Origin: Ga0077555 sp050187415
GTDB lineage: Bacteria; Pseudomonadota; Alphaproteobacteria; Rhizobiales; Hyphomicrobiaceae
Assembly: GCA_050187415.1 (NCBI GenBank)
Contig: JBFWXN010000017.1
Span: forward strand, 16,930-80,929
Reading direction: 5' to 3'
Length of the DNA: 64,000 bases
A program made the translations under genes and the position numbers. Position 1 is the stretch's first letter; every line of letters starts with the position of its first letter. Positions 34,976 through 44,122 of this stretch are shown here, piece by piece. A model generated the notes under the pieces. The model worked only from the letters and a program-made list of their open reading frames with translations, did not search any database and was not told where the DNA came from.

Positions 34976-36619
34976 ATGCAGGATCGTCACGAGAAGCCTC
35001 TGCTGAAGTTCGATGGTTTCGAGATCAATCTCGACGCAGCCACTCTGCGCTCCAGCGGTTCAAACGTACTCGTCGAGCCTCAGGTCTTCGAGCTGATTGC
35101 GTTCCTCGTCGCCAACCGGGGACGACTTTTGAGCTACGATGAAATCATCGAGAGGGTGTGGAAGGGACGTATCGTTTCAGATGCGGCGATCGCAACGCGT
35201 GTCAACGCGGCTCGCAAGGCGCTTGGGGATGATGGCGCGGCGCAGCGCGTCATCAAGACCGTGCGTGGCCGGGGACTCCGCTTCGACTTGAAGCCGCTCG
35301 ACGTGGTCTCGGAGCTTGATCTCGTCGGCCAGGGCGTCACGGACGTTTCTGGTAATCCCCAAGAGACCTTTTTCGACAAACCTTCGATTGCCGTACTGCC
35401 GTTCGAGAACATGTCGAGCGACGTCGATCAAGGGTACTTTGCCGACGGGATCGTCGAGGACATCATCACAGAGCTTTCGCGTGTCCGGCAGCTACTTGTC
35501 ATCTCGCGCAACTCGACGTTTATCTACAAGGGACGGCCTGTCGATGTGCGCCAAGTCGGGCGCGAACTCGGCGTACGATATGTGCTGGAAGGCAGCGTTC
35601 GCAAAGCCGGCAAGAGGCTCCGCATAACGGGACAACTTAGCGAGACCGGCGCCGGCCATCATATCTGGGCGGACCGCTTCGACGGAGAATTGTCCGACAT
35701 CTTCGAGTTGCAGGATCGAGTCACTAGCAGCGTAGTTGGTGCAGTTCAGCCATCGATCCGATCGGCAGAAGTTGCTAGGTCACGACGCAAGCGACCCGGA
35801 AGCCTCGACGCCTACGACCTATACCTGCAGGCCTTGCCACATGTGGCAAAGCTCGATCGCAATTCCAACGCGGCTGGCCTTGCTTTGCTGACCCAGGCCT
35901 TGCAGCGCGAGCCCGGCTATGCCTCTGCGCTGGCCATGTCGGCTTGGTGCCACGCGCAGCGCTGCGTCTACAGCTGGACCGACGATTTTTCATCTGACAG
36001 CCGCACGGCTCTGGATCTCGCGGAACGCGCGGTGCATCAAGCCGCTGACGACTCATTTGCTCTGGCGATGCTTGGCGCCGCCCACACGCTGGTGCGCGAT
36101 TTCGAGCGGGCCGAAGAGTTGCTCGCGCGTGCCGCAGCGCTTGACCCCAACTGCAGTTGGGGCTGGAACAGACTTGGCTGGCTGCATGGCTATCGGAACA
36201 GGGCGCAGGAAAGCATCGACTGCTTTGAGAAGGCACTTCGGCTGAGCCCACTCGATCCCATGAGTTTCAATTGCCACTTCGGCATCGGGGCAGCGCATTA
36301 CATCCTGGGGCGGAACGGTGAGGCCGTCGAATGGATGGAGAAGGCACTCGCCGTCAACCCGAATGCCCGGTGGATCTATCGCCAACTCGTGCCCGCTTAC
36401 GTAGATTCGGGAAGGATGGCTGACGCCGCTGAGGGTTTGCGGCTTCTGCTTCAGGACTATCCCGAGATGACTTGCGAAAAGGCCCGCACGGCAATGCTCT
36501 ACGCTGAGCCTGTGATGGACCGCATTTGTGCAGGTCTCGCTAGGGTGGGGCTTCCAGTCAGTTCGCCAATCCCGATGTCGGCCATGCGATTAGGTCCGGA
36601 CCCGAACGGAACAAACTGA
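34976..36619 (+). CDS. Winged-helix DNA-binding/TPR regulatory protein
   Basis: A 547-residue soluble protein. Residues ~8-105 are an OmpR/CadC-type winged helix (FEINLDAATLRSSGS, GRLLSYDEIIERVWKGRIVSDAAIATRVNAARKAL). A middle FlgO/TolB-N-like segment reads IAVLPFENMSSDVDQGYFADGIVEDIITELSR, with VRYVLEGSVRKAGKRLRI. TPR-like helices run from ~300 to 520. No receiver, kinase or membrane segment is seen. This layout is frequent in rhizobia, usually as predicted regulators with adenylate-cyclase-type N-terminal variants. It is divergent from the methyltransferase/nitrilase operon, which it may control. Confidence 0.85.
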   Translation: MQDRHEKPLLKFDGFEINLDAATLRSSGSNVLVEPQVFELIAFLVANRGRLLSYDEIIERVWKGRIVSDAAIATRVNAARKALGDDGAAQRVIKTVRGRGLRFDLKPLDVVSELDLVGQGVTDVSGNPQETFFDKPSIAVLPFENMSSDVDQGYFADGIVEDIITELSRVRQLLVISRNSTFIYKGRPVDVRQVGRELGVRYVLEGSVRKAGKRLRITGQLSETGAGHHIWADRFDGELSDIFELQDRVTSSVVGAVQPSIRSAEVARSRRKRPGSLDAYDLYLQALPHVAKLDRNSNAAGLALLTQALQREPGYASALAMSAWCHAQRCVYSWTDDFSSDSRTALDLAERAVHQAADDSFALAMLGAAHTLVRDFERAEELLARAAALDPNCSWGWNRLGWLHGYRNRAQESIDCFEKALRLSPLDPMSFNCHFGIGAAHYILGRNGEAVEWMEKALAVNPNARWIYRQLVPAYVDSGRMADAAEGLRLLLQDYPEMTCEKARTAMLYAEPVMDRICAGLARVGLPVSSPIPMSAMRLGPDPNGTN

Positions 36620-36732
36620 GATCCGCCGATCTGGATGGGTGCGGGGAGCCCTCGCTCCGTCCGACGCTTCGCCGAGAACGGCTACAACCTGCTATTGGGC
36701 CCATACTCCTCGCCGGATGACATTCGTCGATC
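36620..36732 (+). pseudogene. Scrap of a luciferase-like monooxygenase gene
   Basis: Reading from 36620, about 37 codons give PPIWMGAGSPRSVRRFAENG followed by YNLLLGPYSSPDDI, the typical late segment of luciferase-like (LLM) flavin monooxygenases. The frame has no start, and upstream is the end of the regulator gene. It stops matching at about 36732, where a second remnant begins on the opposite strand. Confidence 0.65.
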
Positions 36733-36893
36733 CAGCGACGCATCGCGGATATATCCCGATCGACTTGGGATGCACCACGGTTGAGGCATACCGCTCGCAC
36801 ACGAGCGAACTCACCCCCCAGCCGCGACAGTATGAAGGAAGCGGCCAACCCGACCGGGCCGCCGCCGACGATGAGAACGGGTACGTCCTGCAT
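36730..36893 (-). pseudogene. Scrap of a FAD-dependent aromatic hydroxylase gene
   Basis: From the ATG at 36893 the reverse strand reads MQDVPVLIVGGGPVGLAASF, then ILSRLGG, the N-terminus of a PheA/TfdB-type FAD monooxygenase. A frameshift in the six-G run near 36816-36821 moves the family match to another frame (SSLVCERYASTVVHPKSIG, then IYPR). The match ends near 36730. Everything after the first ~55 codons is lost. Confidence 0.75.
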
Positions 36894-36947
36894 CGGACCT
36901 CCGCATCTCATGAGTCGCCGGCGATTGCTGTCATTACCCTCTCGATC

Positions 36948-37505
36948 TCAACGGGTCATGCCTGGGGCACCGGCGGGAACATCGTAGAAGGAAAGCGTCA
37001 TCGCTACGCTTGTATAAAATCCCATCAATGTGATGACATCGGTGATGCCTACGTGACCGAGGGCAGCAACGGCACGGTCATAGATGCCCTTCGGGGTCCA
37101 ACGCGCGTTGGCGAGGCAGATCGCCATCTCATATATGATCTGCTCGCGCGTGTCGGTGAATGAGGTCGGCAGGCCGCAGAGAATGGCCTCAACCTTTTCA
37201 GCTGTAAGCCCTGCCGCCTTGCCCGCGCGCTCGTGGGCATTGGTCGGATAGGCAGAGCCCCATTTGGCGAGGACGACATTGACAGCGATCTCGCGCTCAC
37301 GCTCGCTCAGAGAGTAGCCAGTGCGGAAGTGTGCGCCGAGCGGCGCCATCACCTTGGCGAGCTTCGGATTGTGCACGTAGATCTTGTTCGGTCCGGGCAA
37401 TCGGCCGCGCGTCTCGATCAACAGGCGGTAGGCGTCCTGCTGCTCGGGCGTCATCTCGTGGTAGGGGATCTCGGCATAGCGTCCGAATGTCGGCGTCTCG
37501 GCCAT
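36948..37505 (-). CDS. Carboxymuconolactone decarboxylase-like (AhpD-fold) protein
   Basis: A 185-residue all-helical protein. The start at 37505 is chosen because GGAGA precedes it by seven bases; further upstream the frame is unlike the family. Segments RTGYSLSEREREIAVNVVLAKWGSAYPTNAH and MGFYTSVAMTLSFYDVPAG fit CMD/AhpD relatives. The CxxC of AhpD is missing (WGSAYPTNAH instead of a Cys pair), so it is more like the decarboxylase branch. It lies downstream of a metallo-hydrolase gene on the same strand, 113 bases apart. Confidence 0.78.
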   Translation of the reverse strand: MAETPTFGRYAEIPYHEMTPEQQDAYRLLIETRGRLPGPNKIYVHNPKLAKVMAPLGAHFRTGYSLSEREREIAVNVVLAKWGSAYPTNAHERAGKAAGLTAEKVEAILCGLPTSFTDTREQIIYEMAICLANARWTPKGIYDRAVAALGHVGITDVITLMGFYTSVAMTLSFYDVPAGAPGMTR

Positions 37506-37618
37506 GGGGCAGTCTCCGTTTGCGAAGCTGACGATGGTGGCTTGAGAATGAAGGTGGGCGGCGCTGGAGCCCGCATTGCGGCGGCGTAAATGGACTGGCA
37601 AGCCGTACGGCGACACGC

Positions 37619-38506
37619 TCAGGTGAAATTCATCTGGTAGCTCGCAGGCACCCAACGATAGCCGTGGCTCATCTTGTCGACGTAACCGAATGCCGGAAAC
37701 GGCATATGGAAGCCGATGGCGAGACACTTGTCATGGCTGACCATGTCGAGCACGCGCACGCGGGTGGCCACCGCCTGTGCCTTGTCATGATCGAAATGGA
37801 CTTCCCACCTCGGCTGCTGCAACGACATGACGTGATGATTGGTGACGTCCGCCCACAGGAACAATCGCTGACCCTGGCTTTCGACGTTGAACGCCAGCAG
37901 ACCCGGCGAATGGCCAAATGCCTCGACCGCCGTAATACCGGGTGACACCGTGCTCCCTTCCTTAATGAAGATGGATCTCTCGGCGAAGGGCAGGCAGACC
38001 TTGAGGAAGCCGTCGCGTGTCGGCACGCGCCAGTCGGGCACGTCGTCGCCCTTTTTCCAGTAGTCAAACTCGCGCTGACCGAACACCGTGCGCGCGTTCG
38101 GAAATGCCGGCTTGCCGTCCTCCATGAGGCCGAGAAAATGATCGGGATGGCAATGCGTGATGACGACGACGTCGACCTGATCGGGTTTGTAACCCGCCGT
38201 GGCCATGGCTTTGAGCATTGAGCCGGCGCCCGCCTGTCGCCTGGCGGCGCCATTGCCGGTATCGAACAGGATGAGCTCGGCGCCCGTGTTGATCATGGAA
38301 CAGGTGAAGGAATTTTCGAACTTATCGGATGGCAGGTGGTTGGCCGCGCAGTGGGCCGCCACGGTTTCCGTCGTCTGGTCGATTGCGAATGGCGGTCGCG
38401 GTCCCTTCATGTGCACCGCGCCGTCGTGCAGCTGAATAATGTCGAAGCCGCCAAGTCTGAAGCGCCAGAAATTGGGCCGGGCAAGACCCAGTATCGGTGC
38501 AGGCAT
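37619..38506 (-). CDS. Metallo-beta-lactamase-fold hydrolase
   Basis: A 295-residue MBL-fold enzyme. The zinc-binding motif is THCHPDH at ~117-123; a later AFGHSPGLLAF supplies another ligand, and ADVTNHH and IGFHMPFPAFG the rest. N-acyl-homoserine lactonases and other hydrolases share this layout, but no assignment to a substrate is possible. An unusual Cys lies between the first two metal-binding His residues. The N-terminus shows no signal peptide. It is divergent from an amidohydrolase gene. Confidence 0.85.
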   Translation of the reverse strand: MPAPILGLARPNFWRFRLGGFDIIQLHDGAVHMKGPRPPFAIDQTTETVAAHCAANHLPSDKFENSFTCSMINTGAELILFDTGNGAARRQAGAGSMLKAMATAGYKPDQVDVVVITHCHPDHFLGLMEDGKPAFPNARTVFGQREFDYWKKGDDVPDWRVPTRDGFLKVCLPFAERSIFIKEGSTVSPGITAVEAFGHSPGLLAFNVESQGQRLFLWADVTNHHVMSLQQPRWEVHFDHDKAQAVATRVRVLDMVSHDKCLAIGFHMPFPAFGYVDKMSHGYRWVPASYQMNFT

Positions 38507-38690
38507 GAGGCGCCACCTCCTGTTTTGCTGACATGCGTAAACATCTGACGAAATTAGTCCGCGCGATAAACCTCAGCGAGCCACGCCGGCAGCGCTCCGG
38601 CTGGCCATGGAGGCACCGGCTTCTGGCGATCGGGCTCCAGGTCGTAGTAGGCTTGCACCGGCGGCGAGAGGCAACGCAGAGGGCGTCAAG

Positions 38691-39785
38691 ATGCCGATCA
38701 CGACTGAAACGCGCACCCTCGGCAACGTCGGCATAGCCTTTGTCGGTTGCGATGTTTCCGCTGGGCCTAGCGCGAGCACCGGTGTCGACGAGACTACCCA
38801 TGCTCACTCGCACCCGCGCTGGGAGGTTGTCATTGCCGGCAAGCGGATCAAAACCGTCGACGTGCACGCCCACTGCATCGTCCCTGACGCCGCGAAAGTG
38901 ATCAATCACCCGCTCGAGTCCCCTGGCCTGCTTTGGTCGGATCTCGGGACGCGCCTCGCACACATGGACCAGTCAGGCGTCGACATCCAGGCACTTAGCA
39001 TCAACCCGTTTTGGTACCGAGCCAACCGCGACGAAGCCGAGCAGCTGATCAAAGTGCAAAATGAGAGCTTGGCCGGCTTTTGCGCTAGTCAAGCTGATCG
39101 ATTTGTCGGATTTGCAACTGCTGCGCTGCAGTTTCCCAACCTCGCCGCACAGCAGGTCGAGCATGCCGTCAAGAATCTCGGATTCCGAGGGGTCGGGGTT
39201 GGTGGCAGCGTCGCCGGCGAGGAACTGGCGAACCCAAAATTCCACCCGTTTTGGGCGAAGTGCGAGGAACTCGGCGTGCTGGTGTTCATGCACCCGTTAG
39301 GTACCCGCGAACTGGAGCCGAGCGGCCGGCTCGCCGGCAACGGCTTGCTTACCAATACCATCGGCAATCCGCTCGAAACCACCATCGCGCTGTCGCACCT
39401 CATTTTCGAGGGAACGCTCGACCGCTTCCCGGGGCTCAAGATCTGCGCCGCGCACGGCGGTGGATTCCTGCCATCCTACGCCAATCGTTCAGACGCCGTG
39501 ATCAAGACCTTCCCTGACCGGGTTGGGCCTCTACCCAAAATGAAACCGACGGACTACCTGCGCAACGGCCAACTTTACTTCGACACGATCATGTTCACGG
39601 AAGAGGCCATGCGCCACCTGATCGCCGAGGTCGGGATCGAGCACGTGGTCATGGGCACCGACTACCCATTCCCATGGAATACGGCGCCAGTTGACCACAT
39701 TCTGTCGATCTGCGGAGTGAGCGACGCCGACAAGATTGCTTTGCTCGGAGGCACGGCGGCAAGGCTGCTCGGGATCAAGGGCTGA
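38691..39785 (+). CDS. ACMSD-type amidohydrolase-family enzyme
   Basis: A 364-residue TIM-barrel metal enzyme. The ATG at 38691 is preferred (GAGGG upstream). After a ~50-residue lead, metal ligands H59-A-H61 (VDVHAHCIVP) appear, then MHPLGTRE, AAHGGGFLPSYANRSD and VMGTDYPFPW with the catalytic Asp. This is the amidohydrolase_2 / ACMSD family, whose members decarboxylate aromatic acids or hydrate ring-cleavage products. With the CMD-like and MBL genes and hydroxylase scraps next door, an aromatic-acid degradation cluster is likely, now partly eroded. Confidence 0.87.
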   Translation: MPITTETRTLGNVGIAFVGCDVSAGPSASTGVDETTHAHSHPRWEVVIAGKRIKTVDVHAHCIVPDAAKVINHPLESPGLLWSDLGTRLAHMDQSGVDIQALSINPFWYRANRDEAEQLIKVQNESLAGFCASQADRFVGFATAALQFPNLAAQQVEHAVKNLGFRGVGVGGSVAGEELANPKFHPFWAKCEELGVLVFMHPLGTRELEPSGRLAGNGLLTNTIGNPLETTIALSHLIFEGTLDRFPGLKICAAHGGGFLPSYANRSDAVIKTFPDRVGPLPKMKPTDYLRNGQLYFDTIMFTEEAMRHLIAEVGIEHVVMGTDYPFPWNTAPVDHILSICGVSDADKIALLGGTAARLLGIKG

Positions 39786-40041
39786 GCCGCTCACGACAAC
39801 TCGTGAAACAACCTTGTTGCAAGCCACCTCCGTCTCGTCATTCATACGAAGTTGGAAGACGACGCGCCTAACCGAAGACGAAGGGAAGTACGGCGGCATC
39901 CACGCCAATCCGCCGCCGGACCCTACGCGCCGTCTCCGGCTTCGTTAGCCAGATCGATGACATTGCCCGAAGAACGTCCGCTGGCCCCACCTCGCCCACA
40001 GGTTTGCTCCCGAACCTTGATGCAGCACGAGATAAAGGACT

Positions 40042-40133
40042 TGGCGGAGAGGGGGGGATTCGAACCCCCGAGACCGGTCACCCAGTCTGCCGCATTTCGA
40101 GTGCGGTGCGATCGACCACTCTGCCACCTCTCC
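40042..40133 (-). tRNA. tRNA-Ser (CGA)
   Basis: On the minus strand, acceptor arms GGAGAGG and CCTCTCC pair perfectly. The anticodon loop CTCGAAA gives CGA, and a long variable arm and the T-arm GGTTCGAATCC are present. The discriminator is G, and CCA is encoded at 40042-40044. This long class-II tRNA reads UCG. Confidence 0.95.
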
Positions 40134-40365
40134 TGGCCTGCTCCGGTTGCGATCGGTCGAGGCGCGAGGCGCGCTCTGAATCGACTTCCGGTATCGGCTC
40201 GGGGCTTCTAAGCGATACGGCGGGCAGAGGCAAGGCCGTCTTCGGAACGAGGCCGGGGCGCTTCAGGCGGCACCGAGCGCCGTTCGCCGGTTGACGGACA
40301 TGCCGCGATGGGCAGAGCATCGGGACGTGCTGTCCATCCTTCCCATCCGTCAAGGAACCGAGCCC

Positions 40366-41115
40366 ATGTCCACGCTCACTGGCCGTGTCGCAATCGTCAC
40401 GGGCTCCGCCCGAAACATCGGCCGCGCAACGGCCCTGATGCTGGCGCGTGAGGGGGCAGCCGTAATGGTACACGCCCGCAGCGACGCCGACGGCGTCGCC
40501 GAGACGGTCGGGCAACTCGAGGCAGCCGGCGGAGCGGCCGAGAGCCATCTCGCGGATCTGTCGACAGAGGCGGGGGCCGAGGGCCTTGTCGCGGCGGCGG
40601 TGGCGAAACTCGGGCGCGTCGATATCCTCGTCAACAATGCCGCGGTCCGGCGCAATACGCCGATCACCGAGATGTCGCTTGCCGAATGGCGCGAAGTGCT
40701 CGGCGCCAGCCTCGACGCCTCGTTCCTGATGACCCGCGCGGTGGTGCCTCACATGATGGCCGGCAAATGGGGACGGATCGTCAACCTGGGCGGGATCTCG
40801 ATGTTCAGCGGCCTCGCGGGACGCGCGCACGTGTCGGCCGCGAAGGCGGGGATGGTCGGCATGACGCGATCGCTCGCCTCGGAACTCGGGCCGCACGGCA
40901 TCACGGTCAATGTTGTTGCGCCCGGCGCCATCGCCACCCAGAGAGGTGCGGCGGCCGGCGCCAGGCCAGGCGGATCACACGCCTCCGGCCTGCCGGTCGG
41001 GCGAGACGGCCGTCCGGAGGAAATCGCGCACATGGTGACGATGCTGTGCAGCCCGGATGCGGCCTATACGACGGGGCAGACGATCGAGGTGAACGGCGGA
41101 CGGCACTACTCGTGA
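40366..41115 (+). CDS. Short-chain dehydrogenase/reductase with an altered active site
   Basis: A 249-residue classical SDR. The ATG at 40366 follows AAGGAA by eight bases. Cofactor motif VTGSARNIGRA and the NNAA motif are intact, and the C-terminus (YTTGQTIEVNGG) fits FabG relatives. The catalytic Tyr of YxxxK is replaced by His: RAHVSAAKAG. Lys and the preceding Ser region (NLGGIS) remain. Without Tyr the enzyme may be inactive or may act as a binding or different-chemistry protein. It is a single gene between a tRNA and a thioredoxin-fold gene. Confidence 0.88.
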   Translation: MSTLTGRVAIVTGSARNIGRATALMLAREGAAVMVHARSDADGVAETVGQLEAAGGAAESHLADLSTEAGAEGLVAAAVAKLGRVDILVNNAAVRRNTPITEMSLAEWREVLGASLDASFLMTRAVVPHMMAGKWGRIVNLGGISMFSGLAGRAHVSAAKAGMVGMTRSLASELGPHGITVNVVAPGAIATQRGAAAGARPGGSHASGLPVGRDGRPEEIAHMVTMLCSPDAAYTTGQTIEVNGGRHYS

Positions 41116-41233
41116 CCGGCCCGATGCGGGTCAAAATCCTGCCGCGAGACGATCTCACGTTTCCTTGAGCTTCAAGGTCCCTCGCCCGCGTGCGACAAGA
41201 CCTCACTAACGAGCCAACCGATGGAGCCGAGCC

Positions 41234-41881
41234 ATGCCCCTCGACATCGCCCTGCGTCTTACTCGTGCTGCCGCGATCGGAGCTGCCATGCTCATGCTAG
41301 CGGCACCCGCGCTTGCTCGCGACAGTGTTCGTCCCGGCCAGCCGGCACCCGATTTCACCGCCACCGATACGAACGGCACGCCGGTGACGCTCGGCAGCCT
41401 CAAAGGCAAGACAGTCGTCCTCGAGTGGACGAACCACGATTGTCCCTATGTCCGCAAGCACTACGGCACCGGCACCATGCAGAAGCTTCAGAGCGACGCG
41501 ACGAGCGATGGCGTCATCTGGCTCACGGTCATCTCGTCTGCACCGGGCCATCAGGGCTACGTGTCGGACCTGGAGGCGGAGAAGCTCACGAGCGACCGGA
41601 AAGCCGCTCCGTCGGGCGTGCTTCTCGATGGCGACGGCAAGGTCGGCCGGCTCTACGGTGCCAGCACCACACCGCATATGTTCGTGATCGACAAGACCGG
41701 GGCGCTCGCCTACATGGGCGCCATCGACGACAAGCCGTCCACGGCCCCCGACACCGTGAAGACGGCGCGACCCTACGTCCGGGAGGCGCTGGCGGCATTG
41801 CGTGAGGGCAAGGCGGTGGCCGCGCCCGCGTCGACCCGACCCTACGGCTGCTCGGTGAAGTACGGCGCCGCTCGGGGCTGA
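41234..41881 (+). CDS. Periplasmic thioredoxin-fold (AhpC/TSA-like) protein
   Basis: A 215-residue protein with a signal peptide (AAAIGAAMLMLAAPALA, cleavage after ALARD). The mature part is a peroxiredoxin-like thioredoxin fold: GQPAPDFTATDTNGTPVTL, VVLEWTNHDCPYVRKHY and TTPHMFVIDKTGAL. The Cys sits at the peroxidatic position of the DCPYVRKHY motif; a second Cys is near the C-terminus (YGCSVKY). This is the subgroup often called redoxin or thioredoxin family protein. It is a single gene next to the tad locus. Confidence 0.87.
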   Translation: MPLDIALRLTRAAAIGAAMLMLAAPALARDSVRPGQPAPDFTATDTNGTPVTLGSLKGKTVVLEWTNHDCPYVRKHYGTGTMQKLQSDATSDGVIWLTVISSAPGHQGYVSDLEAEKLTSDRKAAPSGVLLDGDGKVGRLYGASTTPHMFVIDKTGALAYMGAIDDKPSTAPDTVKTARPYVREALAALREGKAVAAPASTRPYGCSVKYGAARG

Positions 41882-42054
41882 TCCGCGCGATCGACCGCGT
41901 CCGCCCGGAAATTGCCCGGCGTTCGCGTGAGCAGCGCGGTTGGCGATGTCCGACCAAAACGACGAAGTGGCGAGCGCCGCTTCCGCGGCCCGCTCGTGTG
42001 CAATCGGCGCGGCTTGTGCCTCGTTCGGCGATCCGCGCGATCAGACGACGCGCT

Positions 42055-43032
42055 TCAATTCCATTTCATGACCTGCACAACGGCCGGTCCAAGAATGACG
42101 ATGAACAGCACGGGCAGGAAGAAGATGATCATGGGCACGGTGAGCTTCGGCGGCAGAGCGGCGGCCTTCTTCTCGGCTTCCGACATGCGCGCGTCGCGAT
42201 TTTCCTTGGCCATGACGCGGAGCGCCTGGCCGACCGGCGTACCATAGCGCTCGGCCTGGATCAGCGCGGTGGCAACGGCCTTGATGCCCGGCAGGCCGGT
42301 GCGCTTGCCCAGATTCTCGAACGCGGTGCGGCGGTCCTGCAAGTAGGACAGCTCGGCGGTCGTCAGGCTGAGCTCCTCGGCGAGTTCCAGCGACTGGGTC
42401 GCCACCTCCTTCGAGACCTTGCCGAACGCGGCTTCCGTCGACATGCCCGCCTGGACGCAGATGAGGAGCATGTCGAGGCTGTCGGGGAAGGCCTGACCGA
42501 TGGATGCCTGACGGCGCTGCACCAAGTTCTGGATGATCATGTTGGGCAGGTAGAAGCCCAGATAGCCGGCTCCGATGGCCATTCCGAATTTGACGATGGG
42601 CGGATACTGGAAGTTCGAAAACGCGAACAGATAGACCAGCGCGATAATGGCCACGATGATGGGCGCGACCACGCGGAAGAACATGTAGGCGACCAGCGGC
42701 GCCTGGCCGCGCAGGCCCGCCATCTTGAGCTTGTTCTTGACCTCTTCGGATTCGAACGTCGCGCGCAAGTTGAAGAGGTTCACGATCTGCTGCTGGAAGC
42801 CTTTCGGGGCCTGCCGCAACCGGCCGCCACCGCCGCTTTCCTTGGCGAGATCGGCGAGGCGTTGAGCGCGGACCTTGTCGCGCTCGGTGGCCATCACCTT
42901 CATGCGCTGCCCCATGCGGTCCTTTTGCAGGACGGGCATGGCGATCGTCAGAACGGTGACGAAGGTGGCGATCGACACCAGCAGCATCACCATGAACTGC
43001 GGCCGCACCAGGGCTTCTATCAGATCGAACAC
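42055..43032 (-). CDS. tadC: Tad pilus inner-membrane platform protein TadC
   Basis: A 325-residue T2SS-F-family protein. The GTG at 43032 is chosen because GAGG precedes it by seven bases; a TTG at 43068 is less likely. TM helices lie at the N-terminus (FMVMLLVSIATFVTVLTIAM), in the middle, and at the C-terminus (IIFFLPVLFIVILGPAVVQVM). Core GQAFPDSLDMLLICVQAGMS is the T2SSF signature. It pairs with TadB to form the platform on which CpaF drives Flp pilin assembly. It is the last gene of the cpa/tad operon, 76 bases after tadB. Confidence 0.92.
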   Translation of the reverse strand: MFDLIEALVRPQFMVMLLVSIATFVTVLTIAMPVLQKDRMGQRMKVMATERDKVRAQRLADLAKESGGGGRLRQAPKGFQQQIVNLFNLRATFESEEVKNKLKMAGLRGQAPLVAYMFFRVVAPIIVAIIALVYLFAFSNFQYPPIVKFGMAIGAGYLGFYLPNMIIQNLVQRRQASIGQAFPDSLDMLLICVQAGMSTEAAFGKVSKEVATQSLELAEELSLTTAELSYLQDRRTAFENLGKRTGLPGIKAVATALIQAERYGTPVGQALRVMAKENRDARMSEAEKKAAALPPKLTVPMIIFFLPVLFIVILGPAVVQVMKWN

Positions 43033-43108
43033 GGCTCGCCTCGTCTTGTTTCGGTCAGCCAGCGGCAATGGAAAGGCTGCGACGCCGCCTGACGGCGGCC
43101 TCGCGCGG

Positions 43109-44122
43109 CTAGTATTTGAAGTTGATCATCTTGCGCATCACGAGGATGCCGCACGTCATCCAGAATGCGGCGATCATCAGCATGAAGTTGCCGGTCTTCG
43201 TGTGGAACAGCAGCATGATGTAATCAGGCGTCGTAGCGTAGACCATCGTCATCACGAGGAACGGCAGGGAGCCGAGCACGGCCGCGGATGCCTTGGCCTC
43301 CGCGGAGAGCGCACTGACCTTCATCGCCAGCTTCTTGCGGTCGCGCAGAACACCCGAGAGGTTACCCAGCGCCTCGGAAAGATTGCCGCCCGCCTGCTGC
43401 TGGATGCCGATGACGATGGCGAAAAACTTCACCTCGGCCAACGGCATGCGCTTCATCGTGCGCTCGAAGCAATCCTGAAGTGGTACGCCCACCCGGCTCT
43501 GCTCGACGATGTCCTGGAACTCCTCGCGGATGGGAGACGGACTCTCACGCGCAATGATACCGAGACACTCGTTGAGCGGAAGGCCGGACTTCACGCCGCG
43601 CACGATGACGTCGATGGCATTGGCAAACTCTGAGGTAAACTTTTTTTGACGCCTCTTGGTCAGGAACGACAGCACCCATCGTGGCAGGCCAAGTCCGCCG
43701 GCGAACGCGGCCGCGATCGAGATGAGCGGCGTCATCCCGATCGTCGAAAAGAACGTGACGACGCCGACGATGACAGCGGCGCTGGCGCTGGCGATCCAGA
43801 AAGCGTTGGGCGTGATATCGAGGCCCGCCCGCTCCAGGCGAAGGCGCAGCGATACCTTTTCGCGGGCTTTCTGGCGGTCCTCGATTTCCTTCAGGGTGTC
43901 GGCGACCTGCCGGCGGCGGTTGTGCAGCTCATCGTCGCGAGCGCGGGCCTGGGCGCGATTGGTGCGATTCTCGGTAACGCCGTGCATGCGCTTGTCGCGC
44001 TTCACCTCGCCCGACAGATAGGGATTGAGGAACAGGAAGATGGCCGCAGCCGCCGACACCGCGATAATGGTGCCGAGCAGGATCTGCATCGTTTCGGGCG
44101 ACAACTCAGGCATATCATTCAC
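43109..44122 (-). CDS. tadB: Tad pilus inner-membrane platform protein TadB
   Basis: A 337-residue T2SS-F-family protein with an N-terminal TM helix (ILLGTIIAVSAAAAIFLFL), a charged linker, two mid helices and a C-terminal helix pair. The T2SSF core reads FANAIDVIVRGVKSGLPLNECL and VIGIQQQAGGNLSEALGNLS. It overlaps the cpaF stop by eight bases. Together with TadC it forms the inner-membrane platform of the Flp pilus. Confidence 0.93.
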   Translation of the reverse strand: MNDMPELSPETMQILLGTIIAVSAAAAIFLFLNPYLSGEVKRDKRMHGVTENRTNRAQARARDDELHNRRRQVADTLKEIEDRQKAREKVSLRLRLERAGLDITPNAFWIASASAAVIVGVVTFFSTIGMTPLISIAAAFAGGLGLPRWVLSFLTKRRQKKFTSEFANAIDVIVRGVKSGLPLNECLGIIARESPSPIREEFQDIVEQSRVGVPLQDCFERTMKRMPLAEVKFFAIVIGIQQQAGGNLSEALGNLSGVLRDRKKLAMKVSALSAEAKASAAVLGSLPFLVMTMVYATTPDYIMLLFHTKTGNFMLMIAAFWMTCGILVMRKMINFKY

